The notes under the pieces were generated by a model. It was not told the origin of the DNA. It worked only from the letters and a program-made list of their open reading frames with translations, and did no database searches. The position numbers and the translations under genes are program-made. This document shows, piece after piece, positions 43,686 through 51,885 of a stretch of 64,000 nucleotides of DNA (its first letter is position 1; every line of letters begins with the position of its first letter). Origin of the DNA: Betaproteobacteria bacterium MOLA814 (GTDB lineage Bacteria > Pseudomonadota > Gammaproteobacteria > Burkholderiales > Burkholderiaceae_C); the NCBI GenBank assembly GCA_000496475.1, contig AYMW01000001.1, positions 40,858 through 104,857 of the forward strand, read 5' to 3'.

Positions 43686-43922
43686 ATGGCAGGATTAACA
43701 GGGCCATTTCAACGCGGCAGCAGTTACTACCTTCTGGTGGCTTTTCAGCTTAATCATCCGCTACAGAAAACATACTGTGTAGGGGCCATGCAAAAGCCCC
43801 TCCCCATCGATCAGTCAACGCTCCCGACTGTGGCAATGCCTACTGTACGTCACACCCTGCAATACATACACGGTGGCACCCCCCTCCCCATGTATCCTAT
43901 TGAAACGACCCCTAACGTTTAG
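43686..43922 (+). pseudogene. Integrase-like N-terminal fragment
   Basis: From ATG 43686 the frame reads MAGLTGPFQRGSSYYLLVAF, then QLNHPLQKTYC. This resembles the N-terminus of phage-type tyrosine integrases (DUF6538-like, xxRGxxYYxRxxxP) of Burkholderiales. After about 40 residues the similarity is lost, and the frame ends at 43922 without core-binding or catalytic domains. It lies 120 bp after ffs. Bases 43923-44101 hold no other gene. Confidence 0.45.
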
Positions 43923-44101
43923 ACATCTTTTGACTTGGTATCAATGTTTATTTAATTAGTTAGTGAAGGACACCTCATATTTCGTCCGAGCCTGACGGAT
44001 AATTGAATATGACTTGCTGTACTGAAGGCGGTAGTTAATCACTTACGTATTCAATGGCTTGAGCGATGCCATTGCTTCAAGAACCCTGCCGGAACGTATA
44101 A

Positions 44102-44533
44102 ATGCCTGATACTGATCTTTTAGCCATCACGACCAAACAAAACACCCCAAAAGACAACTCCCAAAAAGATTACTTCTCAGTGCGCAATGGCGTCCGTTTT
44201 GCTGGCGTGCATCTCATAATTGACTGTTATGATGCCGAGCGTTTGGATGACATAGGCTTTATTGAGCAAACACTTATTAGTTGCATCAGTGCATCGAACG
44301 CCACGTTAATCAATATCCATCTTCATCACTTCGAGCCTAATGGGGTCAGTGGTGTTGCCGTGCTTGCTGAAAGTCATATTTCTGTGCACACGTGGCCACA
44401 GAGCAACTACGCGGCCTTTGATATTTTTATGTGCGGCAATACGCAACCTGAAGCTTGTGTTGAAATCATTCGCGAAGCCTTCAAACCCGGCCGTTTAACG
44501 GTCAACGAACACTTGCGGGGACAAGGACTTTGA
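44102..44533 (+). CDS. speD: S-adenosylmethionine decarboxylase proenzyme (class 1B)
   Basis: The protein has 143 residues. The self-cleavage site is AESHISVHTWPQ, with Ser91 becoming the pyruvoyl group; the Cys and His of the active site lie in FDIFMCGNTQPEA and SVH. It provides decarboxylated SAM for spermidine. It overlaps speE by 4 bp (TTGA). Confidence 0.93.
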   Translation: MPDTDLLAITTKQNTPKDNSQKDYFSVRNGVRFAGVHLIIDCYDAERLDDIGFIEQTLISCISASNATLINIHLHHFEPNGVSGVAVLAESHISVHTWPQSNYAAFDIFMCGNTQPEACVEIIREAFKPGRLTVNEHLRGQGL

Positions 44534-45408
44534 ATATCCAAAAACACAACAACTGGTGGCAGGAGCGATGCGAGGGCTTGGGCATTGCCCAGTCTTTAGA
44601 TATGGTTCTGCTGCATGCTGAACGAAGCCCTTATCAGTTGATTGAAATTTTTGAACATGCAGCATTTGGCCGTGTCCTCGTTCTCGATGGCTACCTGCAA
44701 GCTAGTCAGGCAGACGAATTCATTTATCACGAAATGGGGCTACAAGTTCCTTTGCTAGGCCGAAAGCGTGAGAACGCCTCTGTACTGATCATCGGTGGTG
44801 GGGATGGCGGCAGCCTTCGAGAGGCATTGGTTCACGACTTCGTGAGTGCAGTAACCATGGTTGAGATTGACCAACGCGTGGTCGAATTGTCACAAGAATA
44901 CCTTGGGGTCAATGGCGACTACCTCGACCCACGCGTCAACCTGATTTTTGACGATGCTGGACATTTTGTAAGCGACGCCAGAGCGCGTGGCCAAATCTTC
45001 GACGTCATTGTGCTGGACTTAACCGAGCCGGTCGGCCCATCTGCGAGTCTTTTTACAGAAGCCTTTTTCGTCGATCTCGCACAACTGGTTTCAGAAACGG
45101 GCGTCGTGGTTGACAGCGACAGCATTTTTTTAACGCGTGAAGGCGCTGGTTTTTTACAGGAGCAATCAGGCGATGGCGAAAATCTAGTCAGCGTCATGCT
45201 CCGCACCAAGCTGCTGCCTCACATCGAAGCGTATCGCGCAAATATTCCGTTGTACCCAGGCGCAGATTTTGGCTTTTACCTTTACAGCCGCGACGGGGTT
45301 TCTCTGCGCCACCCCTTCAAGGCTTACCAAGGTCGCCACTATGACCCTGACGTCCACCAAGCCAGCTTTGCATTACCGCGCTGGCAACGGGAATGGCTGC
45401 GGATTTAA
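44530..45408 (+). CDS. speE: Spermidine synthase
   Basis: The protein has 292 residues from TTG 44530. The aminopropyltransferase motifs are VLIIGGGDGGSLREALVHDF (SAM-like nucleotide binding), TMVEIDQRVVELSQEYL and DVIVLDLTEPVGPS, where relatives usually have DLIxDxTDPxGP. It transfers aminopropyl to putrescine. It is translationally coupled with speD. Confidence 0.92.
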   Translation: MNIQKHNNWWQERCEGLGIAQSLDMVLLHAERSPYQLIEIFEHAAFGRVLVLDGYLQASQADEFIYHEMGLQVPLLGRKRENASVLIIGGGDGGSLREALVHDFVSAVTMVEIDQRVVELSQEYLGVNGDYLDPRVNLIFDDAGHFVSDARARGQIFDVIVLDLTEPVGPSASLFTEAFFVDLAQLVSETGVVVDSDSIFLTREGAGFLQEQSGDGENLVSVMLRTKLLPHIEAYRANIPLYPGADFGFYLYSRDGVSLRHPFKAYQGRHYDPDVHQASFALPRWQREWLRI

Positions 45409-45474
45409 AATTCCACATACTGGCATTGCCCCAAATCAGTTGACACATATGATGTCAAAACTGAAATAGAGAAA

Positions 45475-45588
45475 ATGCAAATGCAACGAACACAATATGC
45501 CCTGAACTTCAAGGACGAGGCAGTCTGGCAAGTCATCGATAGAGTCCACACTGTTGTTGGCGTAGCCAAGCCGCTTTTAAATTTTTGA
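45475..45588 (+). pseudogene. IS3-family transposase OrfA N-terminal fragment
   Basis: MQMQRTQYALNFKDEAVWQV, then VHTVVGVAKPLLNF and a TGA, follow the usual start of OrfA (xxRxxYxxEFKxEAVxLV...SVxxVAxxL). Just upstream, TTGACACATATGATGTCAA may be part of a terminal repeat. The rest of 45409-45756 holds no further gene. Confidence 0.55.
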
Positions 45589-45756
45589 GAGACTCTTGTA
45601 CTCATGGTATGCAAATCCAAGGAGTTGATGGCACTCATCCCAGGGGTAGCCGTTTATTTAAGGACGGCTGAAAGGCTTAGCAAAGAGCTAACAACCGAAA
45701 AAAACTCCACCTGACAACACTATTAAAAAATGACGACAAACTGAGGCGACAGTATA

Positions 45757-46332
45757 ATGAAAAGATTTTTAGGAATTGTGATACTTGGTTATTTGTGGTG
45801 TGCCCCAAGTTATGCAGAATTTAGAATGCAAGATTTGATAAATGTATTGATTGAAACGAAAAAAGCCAAAAGTATAGAAGTGGCTAACAATTTACAATCG
45901 ATAGGCTCTGATGATCAGACTTATGAGTTAGTTATTAGGAATGCGAATCTAAGTCTAGAAAATGCAACAAACATTGCGAAAGCAATTGATAAAGTTAGTA
46001 AAAATAATGGACCAAAACTCAGCACGTTAAGCATGAGTTTCAATCAAGATTTACGAGATGAAGGGGTTATAGCGATACTTGATAAAATCCCCAAAAACAC
46101 TCCTGTTATAGCTTTTGTTGAATGTGGTATGACTGATAAAGCTGGACAAGCAATCATTGATTGGGCATTAGACAATAAAGAAATCAATGGCATATACATA
46201 GAAGGCAATTCTTTTTCAAACAGCATGGAAGCAAAGTTTGAAAAATTGAGAATAGAAAGACCTCAACTAACAATTTTAAGCAAATGGGCTAGTGAAGAAT
46301 TCAAACAAATGGTCAAGAAAAATTTTAATTAA
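45757..46332 (+). CDS. Exported repeat protein (LRR/RNI-like), AT-rich
   Basis: The protein has 191 residues. A signal peptide (MKRFLGIVILGYLWCAPSYA) precedes an alternating beta/alpha pattern with LSTLSMSFNQDLRDEGVIAI and INGIYIEGNSFS, reminiscent of ribonuclease-inhibitor-type leucine-rich repeats. The DNA is far more AT-rich than its neighbours. It follows an IS fragment, and the next gene is on the other strand. It is probably acquired. The function is unknown. Confidence 0.65.
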   Translation: MKRFLGIVILGYLWCAPSYAEFRMQDLINVLIETKKAKSIEVANNLQSIGSDDQTYELVIRNANLSLENATNIAKAIDKVSKNNGPKLSTLSMSFNQDLRDEGVIAILDKIPKNTPVIAFVECGMTDKAGQAIIDWALDNKEINGIYIEGNSFSNSMEAKFEKLRIERPQLTILSKWASEEFKQMVKKNFN

Positions 46333-46565
46333 AAATTTCAAATGCAACTATATATTATAAAAATATTATTACAGATGTATGGCATGTCATAAAACATCGC
46401 TACTCAACAAGTGCAACACGAATATATCTCAAGTTGCAGAGGTTATTTAGAATACTCAATACCACGCGTCTGAGTAGACGCCCTGAGGCGATTGTATTGA
46501 ATTATTTACTTGTATGTGTACCGTATATTTATTAATCAGATACATTAGAAGTTTCGGTAATAACT
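46333..46565. other. AT-rich intergenic region, no gene
   Basis: This 233-bp stretch continues the AT-rich composition of the preceding gene. No ORF, RNA or clear hairpin is seen. The composition boundary with the core genome lies near 46560. Confidence 0.4.
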
Positions 46566-47489
46566 TTAAATAACCACTGCAACCGGCGACCTTAGTTCGG
46601 CCAAGCTTTGAATGTGCTCAGGCGACACGCCACAGCAACCACCAATAATCGAAGCCCCAGCTTCAATCCAAGACAAGGCGAAATCACGGTATGTTGCTGG
46701 GGTCAGGTCATCTCTGATAGCTGAGAGGCCTTCAATGCTATTGGCTTGAGGTTTGTCACCTATAGGCGGGAAATTATTCGCATACACACCCAACCTAACA
46801 TCCTGCTCAAGGCCTAAAGACAACAATGCCAGCTTGGCATGTTGCAGTGCTGTTTTCATCACTTCTGCGCAGCTACAGTTAAACAAAATAGCGCAGACAT
46901 GTTGTCCCGCAATATGCGTCACAGCGTCAAAAACAGACTCACCAGAACGCAAACTCGAATCGCCTGTGGCGTCATCCTTGACAGTGAACGAGATCCAAGT
47001 GGGTTTCCCAGTAGACATCGTTCTGGCTTTAATCATTGCTGCCTCCTCTATTGAGGATATTGTTTCAGCCAACCAAAAATCTACATCGTGAACTTGGTTG
47101 TTAATCAGCACTTCTAACAAAGGTTGCGCTTGCTCTACTGAAAAAAGATCAGGCCGGTAAGATCCTAAAACAGGCGGGATACAGCCTGCAACCAACACAC
47201 CTGTACTGCCGTCGGCACATTCGCGTGCAAGCATGGCAGCCTGCTTGACAAGCTGAGGCCCTTGCGCCATAAAACGCTGATCTCCTATGTGAAAAGGGAG
47301 AATCGCATACGCATTTGTAGTGATGATGTCAGCACCAGCGTCGATGAAACTGCGATGCACTTGAGACACACAATGAGGGGCTTCTAACAGCGCCTGAGCC
47401 GACCACTCTGGCTGTTGAAAAGGGGCACCAATGCGTTGAAGCTCGCGCCCCATACCACCGTCAAGAATCATTAAATGTGAAGTTTTCAT
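46566..47489 (-). CDS. mmuM: Homocysteine S-methyltransferase family protein
   Basis: The protein has 307 residues in a TIM barrel. Zinc-binding Cys residues are in FNCSCAEV and GGCCGVSPEHI. The N-terminus has ILDGGMGRELQRIG. It methylates homocysteine to methionine using S-methylmethionine or SAM, and no cobalamin domain is present. It stands alone. The symbol mmuM is tentative because the methyl donor is not fixed by sequence. Confidence 0.88.
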   Translation of the reverse strand: MKTSHLMILDGGMGRELQRIGAPFQQPEWSAQALLEAPHCVSQVHRSFIDAGADIITTNAYAILPFHIGDQRFMAQGPQLVKQAAMLARECADGSTGVLVAGCIPPVLGSYRPDLFSVEQAQPLLEVLINNQVHDVDFWLAETISSIEEAAMIKARTMSTGKPTWISFTVKDDATGDSSLRSGESVFDAVTHIAGQHVCAILFNCSCAEVMKTALQHAKLALLSLGLEQDVRLGVYANNFPPIGDKPQANSIEGLSAIRDDLTPATYRDFALSWIEAGASIIGGCCGVSPEHIQSLAELRSPVAVVI

Positions 47490-47669
47490 TGTCGAAATAG
47501 TACTGCACAGGCAGTGGCGTTAAGAACTGTAAGCAATTTTTATTGTTTCGCTAACAAGCGATGGCTTACTCAGTTGTTTATTTACCTCAGCACCACCACC
47601 TAGACGGGATGTCGCAACAACAATCAAAGGTTGTAGTTGTTAGTATCCGTTTGTTGAAGCAGGGAACCA

Positions 47670-47710
47670 TGACACTTTGGTCATCTAAGCGGTAAATGAC
47701 AAAAGTGTCA
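47670..47710. terminator. Inverted repeat between divergent-ended genes
   Basis: TGACACTTTGGTCAT and ATGACAAAAGTGTCA form a long stem with one mismatch and a 10-base loop, 36 bp beyond the stop of the FrnE-like gene. There is no T run, so the terminator call is weak; an operator is possible. Confidence 0.4.
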
Positions 47711-47745
47711 CGCAACCATCTGGGTTGACCACGCGTGGGTTAAAG

Positions 47746-48423
47746 TTATTCGCGGGCTTGTAGTGCGGATTGCACCATTGCCTCGAGCAGGGCTTCGGGA
47801 GGCTGCGCTCCAGATACGGCCCACTTGTGTTGAAACACAAACAAGGGAACACCTTGCACTTGCATGTTGCGCCACCGCTGATCAGTGGCTTGTGCGGCGA
47901 GTTGTGGCGCAGCACCCTTGACCAAGCATTGAGCAACCAGTTCAGGGCTTAAGCCCGTTGGTTGGACCACGTTGGCAACCACCGCATCGTCGGTTAAATC
48001 TTGACCATTTAAAAAATAAGCATCTAACAAAGCTTGCTTGACAGCGTTTTGTTGGCTGGGATTCGTGGCGGCGTGTATGAGCGCATGCAACCCCAATGTA
48101 TTGGGTTGGCGTGTGACCTTGTCAAAAGCAAAATCAATACCGGCGTTGCGGCCTGCATCAGCCATACGCTGCATGGTGTCACCCGCCTTGTCGCCAAACT
48201 TGTTACGCACATACGTGTCTCTGTCCATTCCCTCGAGCGGCATATCGGGGTTGAGCTGGAATGCAGACCACTCAACCACTGGCGCTTGGTGATCAGGGTA
48301 TTGCTCGGCGAACAGCAGGAGCGCTTTTTCTAAATGGCGCTTGCCAATAAAGCACCAAGGACACACCACATCAGACACAACGGTGATGTGAAGAACAGGA
48401 TGGTCGAGTGTAGATGTGTTCAT
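47746..48423 (-). CDS. FrnE-like DsbA-family oxidoreductase (second copy)
   Basis: The protein has 225 residues from ATG 48423. The active site is VVSDVVCPWCFIGKRHLEKA, with the FrnE-type insertion and cis-Pro in VQGVPLFVFQHKWAVSGAQP. It is cytoplasmic, with no signal peptide. It resembles the protein at 12124-12798 in domain plan but is clearly different in sequence, so it is not a recent duplicate. Confidence 0.88.
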   Translation of the reverse strand: MNTSTLDHPVLHITVVSDVVCPWCFIGKRHLEKALLLFAEQYPDHQAPVVEWSAFQLNPDMPLEGMDRDTYVRNKFGDKAGDTMQRMADAGRNAGIDFAFDKVTRQPNTLGLHALIHAATNPSQQNAVKQALLDAYFLNGQDLTDDAVVANVVQPTGLSPELVAQCLVKGAAPQLAAQATDQRWRNMQVQGVPLFVFQHKWAVSGAQPPEALLEAMVQSALQARE

Positions 48424-48495
48424 GATTGCTGTCCAGTCGTACATGTGTAAGTTGATTGCTTAAGCGTCTATCTGTGCATGTCTTGTATGGGGTGG

Positions 48496-51400
48496 TTAAT
48501 GGCTGTTGTCAGGTTCAATCAAGACGCCCGCTGGCGTAAGAAATGCGGCCCTCACCACCCGATCAGGGTAAATGGATGACACCGCAGCTCGATAGGTGTG
48601 CAGCTGTTTGAGCAGGCTTGCATCGTGTTGCGGCGCAAGGTTGGACTTGAAATCAAGCACCCACCACTCCCCTGTGTCTCGGCGCAGCACCAACCGGTCT
48701 AGCCGCATCAACGCGCCTCGCACCATGATGTCCACCTCGCTGCCCGCAAAGTCCACCAGGCCAAACTGCCAAGCCCAAGCGCCCTGCCCTTGAACAATGG
48801 CACAGGCCCCCGCATAGGCTACATCACGTTCACTGGCACTCAGGCTCCAATTGACGCGCACTTGTTCCAATTGAACACCAGACCACTCGGGCTGGCTGCG
48901 CTCTACAGTCACTGGCAACCACTCTAACAGCTGGTGCATGGCTTGCCCCACGCGTGCGCTAAGCGCCAGCGTTTGGTCGCGCTTGCCAGCGAGGGTAACA
49001 GCTGATGGCTCTGCAAACACTGGCACCCCCTGCCACTTGGGCACATGTTTGATGGTGACCGTGTGTGCCAACACATTCGCTGCTTGTCCACTGCTGTCAA
49101 TGGTTTCAGTGGTTTCAGTGCCTTCGACGTGCGTCACCGGTTTGGCGGCGAGCATAACTGGCAGGTCAGTTTGCATTAGTCGTGTCCACCAGCTGTCATC
49201 TTTGTTGCCGCTGCGGGAGTGGCCAGACAGCACCAGGTGGCTTTCAGCCCTAGTCATGGCAACATACAGAGCGTTGTTCTCCTCTACCAAGCGTGCGGCC
49301 TGGTCGGTTGCCAGCAAATCTTTAGCGCACAAAGGCGGGGACTTCTCTTTGGCAACAAACACCACGCGCGCTGGCGTTGGCGAGTAGCTGGGCCAGTCAA
49401 CCAACATGGACATGCTTTGTGCTTTTTTAGCTGGGGCATGTGTATCAAGCAACACCACATACTGCGCTTCTAAGCCCTTAGAGCCATGCACGGTGAGCAA
49501 CCTGACGGCATTGGCAGGTGTGGGCCATGCACGTTTGGTACTGGCACTTTTTACAGCCCTCACGAACTGATAAGGCGTGACAAACCGTCCTTGGTTGAGC
49601 GCCAAACTCTCGTCTAGTAAGGCCATTAGTTGCGCATGCGTGGCACCCACCATGGCTGATGGCACAGCGCCAGCGTAGGCTGTCAATACGTCGCAATGCG
49701 CATACAAACGGGTCAGCACTTGTACCAATGGAAGTGTGTGCAGCCACTTGGTCATCAACGCCAAATCGCTGGCCCAGCGCTGATAAACAGGCTCAGTGCC
49801 GGTTTGAGTACACAGCTGAACCAGTGCAGCGCGCCAGCTCAGTGGGGGTGGTGTTTTAAGCTGTGGTGCTGTTTGAGCCAACGACACAGTGTGTGGTGTT
49901 CTCTGCTGCGACAGCCACAACAGCTGTGCATCAGTGCCACCAAATAAAGGCGAGCGCAACGCACGTGCAAGTGCCAAGTCATTGGCGGGTGAAATAAGTG
50001 CGTCTAACAAAGCCACCACATCGGCAACAGCCGGGCTGTCAATCAGGGTGGTTTTTTCAGGTTGCGCGCAAGCGATGCCCAAGGCTGATAGGGACGATTG
50101 CATAAGACCAAGGCGTGCGTTGGTGCGCGCTATGACCATCACGTCTTGGGGCAACGCACCCGCGCTTACTTGCTGTGCCACCCATCGTGCGGCCTGTTGC
50201 GCTTCAAGTGCAGCGAGCTTGTCCTCAATGATGACCTTGGGTGTCAACAAGCTATCGCGCCATACATCTGACGCAGCAAGGCTTGTATGTTCTGGCTGGT
50301 TGTCAGACTCTAACAATGGCAAAGCCAACACCCGCCCATGCTGGGTATTGGCGGTGCTGTGGGCTCTAAAGTCTGGTGACTCGGAAGTTTGGTTCGCCAC
50401 ACAACCGCTTGACAGCATGACCGCATTGAGCGCTTGCACAACGGATAGCGCGTTGCGCCGCGTGTGGTCACAAGCCAAAACATCACCACCTAAAGCCTCG
50501 CTGACAAACGCTGTTGCAGCTTTAAATACACGAGGCTCCGCGCGGCGAAACCTATAAATCGACTGCTTGGGATCACCCACTATAAACACGCGTGGCACAT
50601 CACCGCCCCCTGCCCCTACATAGCCTTCTAGCCACGATAACAAAGCGCGCCATTGCATGGGGTTTGTGTCTTGAAACTCATCGATGAGCAACTGCGACAC
50701 ACCTGCGTCCAAGCGCTGCTGCACCCACGCGCTGAGTTCTGAGTCGGCCAGCAACTTGGAAGCCGCCATCTCAATGTCGTTCATATCAACCCAGCCGCGC
50801 TGACGCTTTAGGTGGGTAAAGCAACGCAGCAGACACAGAGACAAACGCGCCATGCGCTGCTGGTGCGCTATGCAGTCAGCCTGGTGCATGGCTTGCTGCC
50901 AATCGGATGCCCAAGCCTGCGCAGTTACAACCAGTGCTGGGTCCAAGGCCTTCAAGCCGCGTTGTTTGGGCGCCCCAGTAGCCGTCAGCAACACGGCGCA
51001 AACAGCCTGCATATCAAACGTGTCCAGTGCACACCCCAATGCAGTCCCGGCCTTGAGTGCTGCTGTGTTACCGGAGCCAGTCATAGACACTGCCGCCTCG
51101 CGCAAAGCGCTGGCCATGCCAGGCATTTCATTCAGGGCCTGCTCGATGTGGCGGCAGTGTGCAAAGGCGGCAACAGTTTGGGCCACACTGGCGACCCCGT
51201 TCAACAAGGTGGCATCGCTCGCCAGGCTAATCTCAACCCGCTTGCTTAAAGCAAATGCCAAGGCATCATGCACATTGCTGCGTCCATTGGCCGCCAAGGC
51301 CAGCGCAAAGTCGGTGCGCAGCTGCACGTCTGCGTACACAGCCTTGTAAAACTGGGGCCACACCAGCGCCACGGCCTGTGCATCGTCTAGCAACAGCTCG

Positions 51401-51885
51401 TAAGGGGATGGCAGGCCCAGGCTTTTCATCAGCGACAAGGGCGCCATGCGCAGCAAACTGGCAAACCAACCATGGAAAGTACGGATAGCGAGGCCGCGTC
51501 CCGCTAGCACCTCGGCTTGTAGGCCACGCGCTTTGTTCAACAGTGCGTCATTGATCGCGGTTTGAGGCACGCCGCGGGCCAGCAACTCTTGCGCAAGAAG
51601 ATCGTTGTTTAAAGTTGCCCACAAGGCCAATAAATCAGCTACTCGGCCACGCATTTCAGCGGCAGCTTTGTTGGTAAATGTAATGGCCAAGATGCTGTGC
51701 GCAGGTGCATCAGCCAACAAAGCACGCCCAATGCGAGCGACCAGCATCCAGGTTTTACCGGCGCCGGCGCATGCCTCAACCACCACGTGGCGCTGCGGGT
51801 TGCACGCCACTGTATAAAAAGACTGGGGGGTCGAGTCTCGGCCATTAACGGTGTAGCTGATAGCCGTTGTGTGCAACTCAGTCAT
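48496..51885 (-). CDS. addA: UvrD-like helicase-nuclease, AddA/RecB-like
   Basis: The protein has 1129 residues from ATG 51885. Walker A is ACAGAGKTW; helicase motifs include ITFTNKAAAEMRGRV (Ia), LLIDEFQDTNPMQW (II), VGDPKQSIYRFRRAEP (III), LTVHGSKGLEAQYVVLLDTH (V) and NALYVAMTRAE (VI). The C-terminal nuclease has MRLDRLVL and VLDFKSNLAPQHD. With the AddB-like partner it resects double-strand breaks for RecA. Its ATG overlaps the partner's stop by four bases (ATGA). Confidence 0.92.
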   Translation of the reverse strand: MTELHTTAISYTVNGRDSTPQSFYTVACNPQRHVVVEACAGAGKTWMLVARIGRALLADAPAHSILAITFTNKAAAEMRGRVADLLALWATLNNDLLAQELLARGVPQTAINDALLNKARGLQAEVLAGRGLAIRTFHGWFASLLRMAPLSLMKSLGLPSPYELLLDDAQAVALVWPQFYKAVYADVQLRTDFALALAANGRSNVHDALAFALSKRVEISLASDATLLNGVASVAQTVAAFAHCRHIEQALNEMPGMASALREAAVSMTGSGNTAALKAGTALGCALDTFDMQAVCAVLLTATGAPKQRGLKALDPALVVTAQAWASDWQQAMHQADCIAHQQRMARLSLCLLRCFTHLKRQRGWVDMNDIEMAASKLLADSELSAWVQQRLDAGVSQLLIDEFQDTNPMQWRALLSWLEGYVGAGGGDVPRVFIVGDPKQSIYRFRRAEPRVFKAATAFVSEALGGDVLACDHTRRNALSVVQALNAVMLSSGCVANQTSESPDFRAHSTANTQHGRVLALPLLESDNQPEHTSLAASDVWRDSLLTPKVIIEDKLAALEAQQAARWVAQQVSAGALPQDVMVIARTNARLGLMQSSLSALGIACAQPEKTTLIDSPAVADVVALLDALISPANDLALARALRSPLFGGTDAQLLWLSQQRTPHTVSLAQTAPQLKTPPPLSWRAALVQLCTQTGTEPVYQRWASDLALMTKWLHTLPLVQVLTRLYAHCDVLTAYAGAVPSAMVGATHAQLMALLDESLALNQGRFVTPYQFVRAVKSASTKRAWPTPANAVRLLTVHGSKGLEAQYVVLLDTHAPAKKAQSMSMLVDWPSYSPTPARVVFVAKEKSPPLCAKDLLATDQAARLVEENNALYVAMTRAESHLVLSGHSRSGNKDDSWWTRLMQTDLPVMLAAKPVTHVEGTETTETIDSSGQAANVLAHTVTIKHVPKWQGVPVFAEPSAVTLAGKRDQTLALSARVGQAMHQLLEWLPVTVERSQPEWSGVQLEQVRVNWSLSASERDVAYAGACAIVQGQGAWAWQFGLVDFAGSEVDIMVRGALMRLDRLVLRRDTGEWWVLDFKSNLAPQHDASLLKQLHTYRAAVSSIYPDRVVRAAFLTPAGVLIEPDNSH

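Noticed and set aside
12124-48423. The two FrnE-like genes as a recent duplication
   Set aside because: They share the family plan but differ widely in sequence and context, so no recent copying is supported.
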